Source of the DNA: Anaerotruncus massiliensis (ex Togo et al. 2026)
Lineage (GTDB): Bacteria > Bacillota > Clostridia > Oscillospirales > Ruminococcaceae
Direction: 5' to 3'
Length of the DNA stretch: 64,000 nt
Assembly (NCBI RefSeq): GCF_900199635.1
Contig: NZ_LT962687.1
Location: 32,501-96,500 of the forward strand
Below the pieces are notes generated by a model, which saw nothing but the letters and a program-made list of their open reading frames with translations, had not been told where the DNA came from and searched no databases. Numbering within the stretch: position 1 is the stretch's first letter; each line of letters begins with the position of its first letter. Made by a program: the position numbers and the translations under genes. Shown one piece after another: positions 23,786 through 31,605 of the stretch.

Positions 23786-23789
23786 GATG

Positions 23790-23828
23790 AAAAAACAGGA
23801 GGCCCCATGAGGGGCCTCCTGTTTTTTT
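23790..23828 (+). terminator. Terminator of the arginine cluster
   Basis: AAAAAACAGGAGGCCCC pairs with GGGGCCTCCTGTTTTTTT around ATGA. Confidence 0.93.
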
Positions 23829-23854
23829 GGAGCGCGCAGCAAACGGGCGCGCGA

Positions 23855-23883
23855 TTGACACTGCTTCCACGATGGGCTAAAAT
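23855..23883 (+). promoter_or_regulatory. Promoter of the solute-binding lipoprotein gene
   Basis: Consensus TTGACA (23855-23860) and TAAAAT (23878-23883) with a 17-base spacer. Confidence 0.82.
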
Positions 23884-23922
23884 AGACACAAACCCGGGCG
23901 GCAACGCCGAAAGGATGGACCG

Positions 23923-24963
23923 ATGAACGTGAAAAAGCTGCTGGCGCTTCTGCTGGCGATGATGCTGCTCGTCTCCCTCGCCGCCTGCGGGGAGAAGGAA
24001 CGCGGCGGGGAAAGCTCCTCCTCCGCGCCCGAGGAGGAGCCCGATCCCAACTGGCCGGTCGCGATCGGCGACATCCGCATCCCTGAAAAGCCGCGCGCGG
24101 CCGTCTCCCTTTCGCCCGCGCTGACCGAGGTGATCTTCGAGCTCGGCGCGGAAAACCAGCTCGCCGGGGTCAGCGACTTCTGCGACTACCCCGCCGGCGC
24201 GGACGGGCTGCCCCGCTGCGGCACCGCCGCGCTGCCCGATTTCGAGGCGCTTTCGGACATCCGGCCCGACGTGGTCTTTTCCTCCGCCGCCCTCTCCGAG
24301 GCGGACACGGTGAAGCTCCAGCAGATGGGCGCCGAGGTGGTCGTGCTGCCCCGCGCGCATTCGATGGACGAGCTGCGCGCGATCTACCTGAATACGGCGA
24401 TCGTGCTGGGCGGGCTGGAGGACGGCGACCAGAACGGCTACGACACCTTCCGGGCGCTTGAAAACCGTTGGGACGCGCTGACCGCCGCCGCCTCGCGGGT
24501 GACCGAACGGCTGGGCGGCGTCTACCTGCGCGCAGCGCCGCTCATGATGGCGACGGGGGACGCCTTCGAGGGGGAGCTGCTCGCCGCGATCGGCGTCGAG
24601 AACGACGCGGCGGCCTACACCGGCTGGGAATACCCCGCCGACCAGGCGGTCAACCTCTATCCCGATATCATCTTCTACGACGAGGGGATCGATCCCGAAT
24701 ACTTTAAGGGCACCCAGGTCTACAACACGACCGACGCCTATAAGCAGGGGCGCATCTACCCGGTGAACGGCACGGCCCTCGAGCGGCAGAGCGGCAGGAT
24801 GTTTGCCGAGCTGGAAAAAATGTTCGCCGAGGCGTACCCCGAGCTGGCCTCCCTGCTTGACGCGCCGCCCGAGGAGGAACCGGCGGCGGAATCCTCCTCG
24901 GGAGAGGAGAGCGGCGGGGATGACGGGATGCTCGACATCAGCGATATGACGCAGGTCGGATAG
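23923..24963 (+). CDS. Iron/B12-type ABC substrate-binding lipoprotein, orphan
   Basis: A 346-residue lipoprotein of the helical-backbone (TroA/BtuF/FhuD) binding-protein class. The signal peptide ends in SLAAC with lipidated Cys22, followed by a Ser/Glu-rich linker. The binding fold starts at PRAAVSLSPALTEVIFELGA, and SDFCDYP, DIRPDVVF and GAEVVVLP are typical of the group. The C-terminal tail (about 310-346) is acidic and Ser-rich. Ligand unknown (siderophore, haem or cobamide are family options). No permease or ATPase is adjacent, and it has its own promoter and terminator. Confidence 0.82.
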   Translation: MNVKKLLALLLAMMLLVSLAACGEKERGGESSSSAPEEEPDPNWPVAIGDIRIPEKPRAAVSLSPALTEVIFELGAENQLAGVSDFCDYPAGADGLPRCGTAALPDFEALSDIRPDVVFSSAALSEADTVKLQQMGAEVVVLPRAHSMDELRAIYLNTAIVLGGLEDGDQNGYDTFRALENRWDALTAAASRVTERLGGVYLRAAPLMMATGDAFEGELLAAIGVENDAAAYTGWEYPADQAVNLYPDIIFYDEGIDPEYFKGTQVYNTTDAYKQGRIYPVNGTALERQSGRMFAELEKMFAEAYPELASLLDAPPEEEPAAESSSGEESGGDDGMLDISDMTQVG

Positions 24964-24969
24964 AGTGAC

Positions 24970-25007
24970 AAACGGGACCGGGGCGGAGCCCCGGTCCCGT
25001 TTTTCTT
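24970..25007 (+). terminator. Terminator after the solute-binding gene
   Basis: AACGGGACCGGGGC pairs with GCCCCGGTCCCGTT, followed by TTTTCTTT. It is close to the convergent trmO stop at 25022. Confidence 0.88.
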
Positions 25008-25021
25008 TGCGGGCGGCCGTG

Positions 25022-25501
25022 TCAGAAGTTGAACTCGTCCTCCCAGGGGAAATCGCCGCCGGATTCCACATCCCCCGGCCAGTGGGCGCACCACGCCGGC
25101 AGCGGCGGGTCCTCCACCCGGTCGAGGCTGGGGGTGTAGGGCTTGAGGTCGAGGAGGGGGCTGCCGTCCTCCGCGTCGATGTAGCTTAGTCCGATCACGC
25201 CCGCCTTGGGGTCGAGACGGGTCACGGCCGCGCAGGAGAGGGCGAGGGGGTTGGGGCGCATGGGCGAGCGGGTGGCAAAGACCCCCAGGCGCTCCGGTCC
25301 CCTGACATAGGGGGACCGTTCGACCAGGTTTTCGCGGGAGCGGGCGTCGTCGCAGCCGGAAAACCACCAGAGGATATTGAGATAGCCGAAGCCCTCCAGC
25401 CCGGCCATCGCCGGGCGGTAGGCCGGGTCGAGCTCCAGGCGGAAGCCGCCGCCGTCCGAACGGATGCGGCCGATCGGTTTTACTGAGTAGCTGATGTCCA
25501 T
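25022..25501 (-). CDS. trmO: TrmO/TsaA-type tRNA methyltransferase
   Basis: A 159-residue beta-barrel SAM methyltransferase of the TsaA/YaeB (TrmO) family, which N6-methylates threonylcarbamoyladenosine at tRNA position 37. Diagnostic stretches are VKPIGRIRSD at the start, LGVFATRSPMRPNPLALSCA in the middle and LLDLKPYTPSLD towards the end. It acts downstream of TsaD, encoded at 34790. Start ATG 25501 has an AGGAGGTTTTTT site. Some family members have other targets, so the exact substrate is inferred. Confidence 0.86.
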   Translation of the reverse strand: MDISYSVKPIGRIRSDGGGFRLELDPAYRPAMAGLEGFGYLNILWWFSGCDDARSRENLVERSPYVRGPERLGVFATRSPMRPNPLALSCAAVTRLDPKAGVIGLSYIDAEDGSPLLDLKPYTPSLDRVEDPPLPAWCAHWPGDVESGGDFPWEDEFNF

Positions 25502-25525
25502 AAAAAACCTCCTGTTTGATTTTTT

Positions 25526-25570
25526 ACGGTACCGTTGCTACCAGTATAACAGCAAGCCTTGATACTACAA
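25526..25570 (-). promoter_or_regulatory. trmO promoter with 10-bp palindrome
   Basis: Minus strand TTGTAG (25570-25565) and TATACT (25548-25543), spacer 16. Between the -10 and the gene lies the perfect palindrome ACGGTACCGT (25526-25535), at the expected transcription start, a possible operator. Confidence 0.55.
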
Positions 25571-25608
25571 GCCCCAATTTTGAAAACCCGCAAATCCGTC
25601 TCCACGCA

Positions 25609-25638
25609 TTGACGGAGGAGGGCGCGAGCGCGTATAAT
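25609..25638 (+). promoter_or_regulatory. ilvB-ilvN promoter
   Basis: TTGACG (25609-25614) and perfect TATAAT (25633-25638), spacer 18. The 33 bases to the start codon leave no room for a T-box or leader-peptide attenuator. Confidence 0.8.
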
Positions 25639-25671
25639 AGCCAAAAGGGACAACTCCGACAGGAAGGGTGG

Positions 25672-27300
25672 ATGCAGATGATCAGCGGCGCGCAGGCGAT
25701 GGTGAAATGTCTTGAGGCGGAGGGAATTTCCGTGGTATTCGGGTATCCCGGCGCGGCGATCTGCCCGTTTTACGACTGCCTCGGACAGTCGTCCATCCGG
25801 CACATCCTCACCCGCAATGAACAGAACGCCGGCCACGCCGCGAGCGGCTACGCCCGCGTCACCGGGAAGCCCGCCGTCTGCGTCGCCACCTCCGGCCCCG
25901 GCGCGACCAACCTCTTCACTGCGATCGCCACGGCCTATGCCGACAGCATCCCGCTCGTCGCGATCACCGGGCAGGTGGAGACGGGACTTCTGGGCCGCGA
26001 CGTCTTCCAGGAGGTCGACACCACGGGCGCGGCGGAGCCGTTCACCAAATACAGCTATCTCGTCAAGGACGCTTCCGACATCCCGCGCGTCTTCAAGGAG
26101 GCGTTTTACATCGCGTCAACCGGGCGGCGCGGGCCGGTGCTGATCGACATGCCCGTCGACGTCCAGCGGCAGCTGATCAATTTCCGCTACCCGCAGGAGG
26201 CCTCGATCCGGGGCTATAAGCCCCGCTTCCGGGGTCATGCCGTGCAGGTGAAGCGGGTCGCGGAGGCAATCCGCGCCGCCAAGCGCCCGCTGCTCTGCGT
26301 GGGCGGCGGCGCGATCGCGGCGGGCGCGCAAAAGCAGGTGCGCGCCCTCTGCGAGGCGGTCTCGCTGCCCGCGGTGAGCACCCTCATGGGCATCGGCGCG
26401 CTGCCCGCCGGGCATCCGCTCTATTTCGGGATGCTCGGACAGAGCGGCGGCTGCGCCGCAAACGAGGCGGTCGCCGAAAGCGACCTGCTCATCATCCTCG
26501 GCGCGCGCGCCGACAACCGCGCGATGGCCAAGCCCGACCAGATCGAGGCGGCGACCGCCGTCGTGCACATCGACATCGACGCGGCGGAGATCGGCAAAAA
26601 CCTCGGCACCACCATCCCCCTCGTGGGGGACGCGGCCGCCGTGCTCGAACAGCTTCTCGAGCAGTCCCCGCGCGGCGAGTGGGGCAAGTGGCTCGAATGG
26701 CTGCGCGCCCGCCGCGCGCGGGAGGCGGCGCCCGCAGCGGCGCCGCCCAGGGCGGGCTGCGTCGATCCGGAGGCGTTCGTGCGTCTGCTCTCCGCCAAAA
26801 TGGAGCCCGACGCGATCTATGTCTCCGACGTGGGGCAGAACCAGATCTGGTCGGCGAAAAACTGCGCGGTCAGGGACGGGCTCTTCCTCACGACGGGCGG
26901 CATGGGCACGATGGGCTACGCGCTGCCCGCCGCCCTCGGCGCGAAGCTGGCCTGCCCCGGGCGGCAGGTCGTCGCCGTCTGCGGCGACGGGGCGTTCCAG
27001 ATGGCCATGATGGAGCTTGCCACCGCCAACCAGCACGGGGTGCCGGTCAAGCTCGTCGTGATGCGCAACGATATGCTCGGCATGGTGCGCGAAATCCAGC
27101 AGAGGGAATACCGGGGCCGGGAAACCGCGGTCGCCCTTGCGGGCGGTCCGGAGATCGGCGGGATCGCCGGGGCGTACGGCGTCCCCTTCGACCGGATCGA
27201 TTCCATGGAGGAGGCCGGGGCCGCGGTGGAACGGTTCCTTGCGGCGGACGGTTCGTATATCCTCGAATGTGTCGTCGACCCGCGGGAGGAAACCCGCTGA
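25672..27300 (+). CDS. ilvB: Acetolactate synthase, large (catalytic) subunit
   Basis: A 542-residue ThDP enzyme condensing pyruvate to acetolactate (or acetohydroxybutyrate) for valine, leucine and isoleucine. The activating glutamate is E50 in RNEQNAGH, and the ThDP-Mg motif starts GDGAFQM (438-444) and ends near VVMRND. Between 161 and 320 lies the FAD-binding-like middle domain with LMGIGALPAG. The start may be ATG 25672 or ATG 25678; AGGAAGGG lies close to the first and 9 bases from the second. It is paired with ilvN, the regulatory subunit, 15 bases downstream, which argues for the biosynthetic form. Confidence 0.93.
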   Translation: MQMISGAQAMVKCLEAEGISVVFGYPGAAICPFYDCLGQSSIRHILTRNEQNAGHAASGYARVTGKPAVCVATSGPGATNLFTAIATAYADSIPLVAITGQVETGLLGRDVFQEVDTTGAAEPFTKYSYLVKDASDIPRVFKEAFYIASTGRRGPVLIDMPVDVQRQLINFRYPQEASIRGYKPRFRGHAVQVKRVAEAIRAAKRPLLCVGGGAIAAGAQKQVRALCEAVSLPAVSTLMGIGALPAGHPLYFGMLGQSGGCAANEAVAESDLLIILGARADNRAMAKPDQIEAATAVVHIDIDAAEIGKNLGTTIPLVGDAAAVLEQLLEQSPRGEWGKWLEWLRARRAREAAPAAAPPRAGCVDPEAFVRLLSAKMEPDAIYVSDVGQNQIWSAKNCAVRDGLFLTTGGMGTMGYALPAALGAKLACPGRQVVAVCGDGAFQMAMMELATANQHGVPVKLVVMRNDMLGMVREIQQREYRGRETAVALAGGPEIGGIAGAYGVPFDRIDSMEEAGAAVERFLAADGSYILECVVDPREETR

Positions 27301-27315
27301 CAGGAGGGAAAGCGT

Positions 27316-27807
27316 ATGAAACAGATCATGTCGGTGCTGGTGGAAAATAAGGCGGGCGTGCTCTCCCGCACGGCGGGGCTTTTCGCGCGCCGGGGCTTCA
27401 ACATCGAAAGCCTCGCGGTAGGCGAGACCGAGGACCCCACCGTCTCCCGCATGACGATCGTCGTCGAGGGGGACGAGCGCACGATCGAACAGGTCGAAAA
27501 GCAGCTTAATAAACAGATTGACGTCATCAAGGTCAAGCTCCTTGAGACCGACGCGGCCACCCGCCGCGAGCTCATCCTTATCAAGACGAACGCCACCCAG
27601 CAGAACCGCGGGGAAGTCATCGACATCGCCACGATCATGAACGCCAAGATCGTCGACCTCTCCCGCGCCACCCTCACGGTCGAGATGTGCGACCGCCCCG
27701 AGCGGGTCGACCTGCTGATCGATATGCTCACCCCCTACGGCATCGCCGAGATCGCCCGCACGGGGATGATCGCCCTTCAGAAGGGCGCCGACGCCATTCG
27801 GAAGTGA
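27316..27807 (+). CDS. ilvN: Acetolactate synthase, small (regulatory) subunit
   Basis: A 163-residue regulatory subunit that activates IlvB and gives valine feedback. The N-terminal ACT domain (about 3-77) has the motif VLVENKAGVLSRTAGLFARRGFNI with the conserved Gly and Asn at the ligand site. A C-terminal ALS_ss domain (about 85-160) follows. The TGA stop runs directly into TTTGCCGC, the first module of spacer repeat region C. Confidence 0.95.
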   Translation: MKQIMSVLVENKAGVLSRTAGLFARRGFNIESLAVGETEDPTVSRMTIVVEGDERTIEQVEKQLNKQIDVIKVKLLETDAATRRELILIKTNATQQNRGEVIDIATIMNAKIVDLSRATLTVEMCDRPERVDLLIDMLTPYGIAEIARTGMIALQKGADAIRK

Positions 27808-28462
27808 TTTGCCGCTCAGGGGCTTGTCGGCTGCCCGCCGGCAGGGGCCTTCTTAGGTTTGCCGCTCGGAGAGCGGTGGAGCTTGTCGGGTCCCGCCCCG
27901 GCGGCGGTTTTGGATTTGCCGCGCTGCGCCCGGCGGGACTTTTTATCGCGCCCCTTCGGGGCGCTCCAGATGTGCCGCCTTCGGCGGCGGAGATTGCCGG
28001 GTCCCGCCCCGGCGGGCGGTTTTAGATTTGCCGCGTTGCGCCCGGCAAGCCTTTTACGCGCCCCTCCGGGGCGCTTTAGGGGAGCCGCCTTTGGCGGCGG
28101 GGATTGCCGGGACCCGCCCCGGCGGTGGTTTTGGATTTGCCGCGCTGCGACGGCCCGCAGGCCTAGTGCCGGAGGCGTGTCCCGCCGACGGCCGCCCGGC
28201 GAGGCTATCACGGGAATTGCCGCCCGTGGGCGGCAAGAAATACGAGCGCGTTCCGCCGCGCGGCACGGGTTCCTTTTCGGACGGACGAAAAGGAACGAAA
28301 AGTCCGCCTAAGGGGGGCTCCACCGCCCCCTTAGATATCCCCTGGAGAACCTTGCCATAACCCGCAGGTTACCGCCGCTCCCCACAGGTACACCAGCTGA
28401 GGGCTCAATTCAGGTTGCGGGCGCTCCCAACGACCGAAGCCGGATAGCTCGCCATAATCCAC

Positions 28463-28537
28463 AGCGGAAAACAACGCCCGTTTCGGGCGTTCGCGCGCTC
28501 CGCGCGCGTGCGCGGCGAAGCCGCGCAGTTTTCCGCC
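28463..28537 (-). repeat. 75-nt perfect four-way-junction element, copy 2
   Basis: On the minus strand: outer stem GGCGGAAAAC / GTTTTCCGCT (last pair G-T), hairpins TGCGCGGC-TTC-GCCGCGCA, CGCGCGC-GGA-GCGCGCG and AACGCCCG-AAA-CGGGCGTT. Stem lengths 10/8/7/8 and 3-nt loops are identical to the other copies; only loops and one terminal base differ from copy 1. Confidence 0.85.
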
Positions 28538-28974
28538 TCCGCGTGGGCGCTGCGCGCCATGCAAAAGCGGCCGTGCCTCCCCACAAGCACCCCCGGTACG
28601 GTTCCGGGGGCTCGCCGGCAGAGGCATTGCGCCTGCGGCGCGGCGGCGGGCGGGATGCTGTAGGCTTGCTCGCTGATCCGTGACAGGGTGCCGCCGACTT
28701 TGGCCGAAGGCCAACCGGAGGCGGCGTTGGGGTCGCAGGGATTTGGCCGCAGGCCATCCTTGTAGAGAATCCGGCCCGCAGGGCCGGGTCTGCGAAGCGG
28801 ACTCAAGCCGGGGGCGCGGGGCGGAGCGCCCGCGAGCGGCCGTCGCGCGTAGCGCGCTCCGGGCGCAGCCCGGGCAGGCCGCCCAAGCCCCCTGCGGCTT
28901 CTTTCCCCCATTTCTTGTCCGTATAAGAAATGGGGCCGCCCGCCGTGGCGGGACCCGGCAAACTATACCGCTCA

Positions 28975-29154
28975 CTGAGCGGTGAACCTAAGGTCCGCCG
29001 TCGGTCGACTACCGACAGGCCCTCCGCCCCCGGGGCGGAATATCTAAAACGGCCGTCGGTCGACTACCGACAAACTCCGCCGATCACTGAGCGGATAATC
29101 TAAACCCGCCGTCGGCCGGCCACCGACAAGCTCCGCCGCTCCCCGAGCGGCAAA
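28975..29154 (-). repeat. Tandem array of two-hairpin repeats
   Basis: The hairpin GTCGGTCGACTACCGAC occurs at 29000-29016 and 29055-29071, and a variant GTCGGCCGGCCACCGAC at 29111-29127 (periods 55 and 56). Each alternates with a second hairpin of variable arms (CCGCTCACTGAGCGG, CCGCCCCCGGGGCGG, CCGATCACTGAGCGG, CCGCTCCCCGAGCGG) and a linker like ATCTAAA. The arms change together and stay complementary. Confidence 0.78.
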
Positions 29155-29195
29155 GAAAAACCCGCCGGTGACGATCACTCGTCATCGGCGGGTTT
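29155..29195 (-). terminator. Terminator overlapping the trmB stop
   Basis: On the minus strand AAACCCGCCGATGAC pairs with GTCACCGGCGGGTTT, then TTCTTT. The left arm is the end of trmB and the stop codon lies in the loop region. Confidence 0.85.
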
Positions 29196-29876
29196 GCGCT
29201 CCGCGGAAGAAAGATCCGGGACCAGAGCACAATCGGGATTCCTCCGCGCTCGGATGGAATAGATCGGCTGGCCGAGATTGGAAAAATACCGCTCGTATTC
29301 GGTCATGATGTTGCCCTCCGCGTATTCACTGCGGTGCAGGTCGGTGGTGGAAAAATACCGCTCCATGCAGGCGTCGAATTCAAAGGTGGAAAAGTGGTAG
29401 AGCATATAGTTGTCCGTCTTGAACCACACCTCGCCCCCGTCGGCGAGCAGGGCGTTGTAGACGGCGAGACGGCCCCGGTAGGTGAGGCGGCGCTTAAACT
29501 GCCGGTGCTTGTGCCAGGGATCACAGAAGTTGATATAGATGCGCCCGACCTCGCCGGGCAGGAAGATTTCCGGCAAATGGTCGGCGTCGCCGAGAATGAA
29601 GCGCAGGTTGGGCAGCCGGGCCTCCATAGCGCGCTCGGTGGCGATGACGGCGACGTTTGCCTCCTTCTCCATCGCGACGAAGTTGATTTCGGGATGCAGG
29701 GAGGCAAGCGCGCAGATAAACGCGCCCTTGCCGCAGCCGAGTTCCAGGTACAGCGGCGCGCCGGGGTTGGGAAACTCCTCGCGGATGCGGCCCTTCTTTT
29801 CCTCCGGGCTTTGGATGACGACCGGCGCGCAGGCCGCGAGCCGGGGGGCGAGATTCGGTTTTTTTCTCGGTCTCAT
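29175..29876 (-). CDS. trmB: tRNA (guanine-N7-)-methyltransferase
   Basis: A 233-residue SAM-dependent enzyme forming m7G46 in tRNA. The SAM motif is ELGCGKG (45-51), the acidic loop follows in VAMEKE, and the catalytic block is INFCDPWHKHRQFKRRL (INFSDPWPK-type in relatives, here with Cys and His substitutions). The C-terminal TEYERYFSNLGQPIY is typical. Its ATG overlaps the dusB stop by 4 bases (ATGA), so the two tRNA-modification genes form one operon. Confidence 0.94.
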   Translation of the reverse strand: MRPRKKPNLAPRLAACAPVVIQSPEEKKGRIREEFPNPGAPLYLELGCGKGAFICALASLHPEINFVAMEKEANVAVIATERAMEARLPNLRFILGDADHLPEIFLPGEVGRIYINFCDPWHKHRQFKRRLTYRGRLAVYNALLADGGEVWFKTDNYMLYHFSTFEFDACMERYFSTTDLHRSEYAEGNIMTEYERYFSNLGQPIYSIRARRNPDCALVPDLSSAERKPADDE

Positions 29877-30859
29877 AGCATTTCCTCCCTGATGTCCGGA
29901 TTGGCGGCGAGTACGTCGGAAGCCAGCCGCACCGCGTCCTCGTAGGTGCAGAGCTCGCCCGAACGCTTGCGGAAGGCGGCCGCGCCGCGCATCCCCTTCA
30001 TATACCAGGCGGCGTGCTTGCGCGCCTCGCGCATCCCCTGGCGCTCCCCCTTGTTTTCGCAGATGAGCCTCAGATGGCGGAGCATGACCTCCATGCGCTC
30101 CGCGAGCGGCGGCGCGGGCAAAACGCTGCCGTCGTCAAAATAGCGGTCGACCTGCCGGAAAAGCCAGGGACTCCCGAGCGCTCCGCGGCCGATCATGACA
30201 AGGTCACATTTTGTATAATCATACATGTGCAATACTGATTGCATATCAACGCAGTCCCCATTTCCGATCACGGGGATCGAAACGGCGGCCTTTACCGCGG
30301 CGATGACGTCCAGATCGACGGGCGGGGAATAGAACTGCTGGCGGGTGCGGCCGTGCACGGTGAGCGCGGCCGCGCCGCTCTCCTCCATGATGCGCGCAAA
30401 TTCCACCGCGTTGACATGCTCGTCGTCCCAGCCCTTGCGGAACTTGACGGTGACCGGCAGGGGAACCGCCTTGACGACCGCCTCGGCGATCCTGCCCGCG
30501 AGGGCGGGATTTTTCATGAGCGCGCTGCCGCCCCCGTTGCCCGCGATCTTGGGCGCGGGACAGCCCATGTTGATGTCAATCACGTCGGGACGGTAATCGA
30601 GCGCCTTTTTTGCCGCCTCCGCCAGGATGTCCGGCTCGTCCCCGAAGAGCTGCACCGCGACCGGCCGTTCGGCATCCTGTACGCCGAGCAGCTTGGCGGT
30701 CTTCTTATCGGAGTAGTGCATCCCCTTGGCGCTCGCCATCTCGCCGACCATATAGGCCGCGCCGAACTCCTTGCAGACCTGGCGGAAGGCGCTGTCCGCC
30801 ACGCCCGCCATCGGAGCGAGCGCCGCCGTCCGTTTGATTTCGATGTCCCCGATCTTCAT
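29873..30859 (-). CDS. dusB: tRNA-dihydrouridine synthase
   Basis: A 328-residue FMN enzyme reducing uridines in tRNA to dihydrouridine. The TIM barrel starts with LAPMAGVADSAFR; the catalytic cysteine is C100 in DINMGCPAPK; VKFRKGWDDEHVN and TVHGRTRQQFY are further FMN/tRNA-contacting blocks; IGRGALGSPWLF closes the barrel before the helical RNA-binding domain. ATG 30859 has a GGGGAGGCTCCC site; the long upstream extension in frame is spurious. It is co-transcribed with trmB. Confidence 0.95.
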   Translation of the reverse strand: MKIGDIEIKRTAALAPMAGVADSAFRQVCKEFGAAYMVGEMASAKGMHYSDKKTAKLLGVQDAERPVAVQLFGDEPDILAEAAKKALDYRPDVIDINMGCPAPKIAGNGGGSALMKNPALAGRIAEAVVKAVPLPVTVKFRKGWDDEHVNAVEFARIMEESGAAALTVHGRTRQQFYSPPVDLDVIAAVKAAVSIPVIGNGDCVDMQSVLHMYDYTKCDLVMIGRGALGSPWLFRQVDRYFDDGSVLPAPPLAERMEVMLRHLRLICENKGERQGMREARKHAAWYMKGMRGAAAFRKRSGELCTYEDAVRLASDVLAANPDIREEML

Positions 30860-30900
30860 GGGAGCCTCCCCGTGCAAAACTTTTTCAAATTCCACATGAT

Positions 30901-30945
30901 ATCTTAACAGAAATTTGACTGTCAGGCAATGTTTTATGCTATAAT
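30901..30945. promoter_or_regulatory. Overlapping divergent promoters of dusB-trmB and the GNAT gene
   Basis: Minus strand: TTGCCT (30929-30924) and TAAGAT (30906-30901), spacer 17. Plus strand: TTGACT (30915-30920) and extended TGC-TATAAT (30940-30945), spacer 19. The two promoters interlock, so their use may be mutually exclusive. Confidence 0.65.
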
Positions 30946-30979
30946 ATCCAGTATGTAAGCGGGAAGGGAAGAGACGCAT

Positions 30980-31441
30980 ATGGAGATTCGGACCGCCGTG
31001 GAGGCGGATATTCCGCGAATCGTGGAGATTTACAAGCAGCTCTTCGCGCTTTCGGCGCGGATGCAGCCGGAACGCTTTCGCGATACCCCGCAGGACGAGA
31101 CGTTTTTGCGGGAGGTTGTCGCAGCCGGGGATCAGGAGCTTTTTGTGGCGGACGACGCGGGGGAGGTCTGCGGGTTCGCGCTGGCGCAGGACCTTGCGAC
31201 GCCGCCCTACGACTGTGTCATCCCCTACCGCTACGCCTACCTGATGGACCTCTGCGTCGACGAGCGGCACCGAAACGGCGGCGTCGGCGCGCTGCTGATG
31301 GAGAGCGTCAAATCGTGGGCGCGCGGCCGCGGGCTCCGGTATGTCGAGCTCTGCGCGCTGGCCCAGAACGAGGGCGCCGTCCGCTTTTACCGCAGGAACG
31401 GGTTCGCCGAGGCGCGGCGGATCATGCAGTTCGACCTCTAG
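30980..31441 (+). CDS. GNAT-family N-acetyltransferase
   Basis: A 153-residue GNAT acetyltransferase. Motif A, the acetyl-CoA pyrophosphate loop, is in YAYLMDLCVDERHRNGGVGALLM (Q/RxxGxG-type RNGGVG); the C-terminal ALAQNEGAVRFYRRNGF is motif B. Acceptor substrate unknown. The start ATG 30980 follows GGGAAGGGAAGAG. The stop codon is only 8 bases before the third copy of the 75-nt four-way junction. Confidence 0.88.
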   Translation: MEIRTAVEADIPRIVEIYKQLFALSARMQPERFRDTPQDETFLREVVAAGDQELFVADDAGEVCGFALAQDLATPPYDCVIPYRYAYLMDLCVDERHRNGGVGALLMESVKSWARGRGLRYVELCALAQNEGAVRFYRRNGFAEARRIMQFDL

Positions 31442-31449
31442 CGCGGCTG

Positions 31450-31524
31450 GGCGGAAAACCGGGCGGCGGAGCCGCCCGCGCGCGCTTCGCGCGCGGACGC
31501 GCCTGCGGCGCGTCGTTTTCCGCC
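31450..31524 (+). repeat. 75-nt perfect four-way-junction element, copy 3 (solitary)
   Basis: Outer stem GGCGGAAAAC (31450-31459) / GTTTTCCGCC (31515-31524). Hairpins are CGGGCGGC-GGA-GCCGCCCG (31460-31478), CGCGCGC-TTC-GCGCGCG (31479-31495) and GACGCGCC-TGC-GGCGCGTC (31496-31514). The lengths match the other copies exactly, but hairpins 1 and 3 have different arms that remain fully paired. It lies outside the large spacer elements. Confidence 0.85.
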
Positions 31525-31605
31525 GCCCTGTTTTGCGGGGCGCACTGTCCGGCGGCGGGGAGACCGCCCCGCCTCACGTCTCGCGCCCGCGGTGATGGGA
31601 CGAGG

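Larger units (their letters stand above)
27806..29154. repeat. Spacer repeat region C (modular hairpin element, reverse)
   Basis: About 1.35 kb without a credible gene. 27806-28200 holds three to four units of an approximately 110-bp repeat; GATTTGCCGC recurs at 27913, 28025 and 28134. 28250-28340 contains two long stems. 28381-28440 is the roughly 60-bp block shared with region A. 28463-28537 is the four-way junction. 28540-28950 is the hairpin cluster shared with A and B, in reverse. 28975-29154 is a tandem array of 55-56-bp two-hairpin units. Apparent reading frames are overprinted on palindromes. Confidence 0.78.

Noticed and set aside
25502-25671. T-box or leader-peptide attenuator before ilvB
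   Set aside because: The promoter lies only about 33 bases from the start codon, leaving no room for such a leader.
28331-28975. Long open frames across spacers A, B and C (for example 13742-14419, 27859-28311, 28331-28975)
   Set aside because: They exist in several frames at once because GC-rich palindromes lack stop codons. They have no ribosome sites or domain signatures and follow the hairpin boundaries, not protein-like conservation.
29000-29127. Possible CRISPR array
   Set aside because: The repeating unit is palindromic and its intervening parts are themselves related hairpins, not unique spacers. Only three units occur and no cas genes are nearby.
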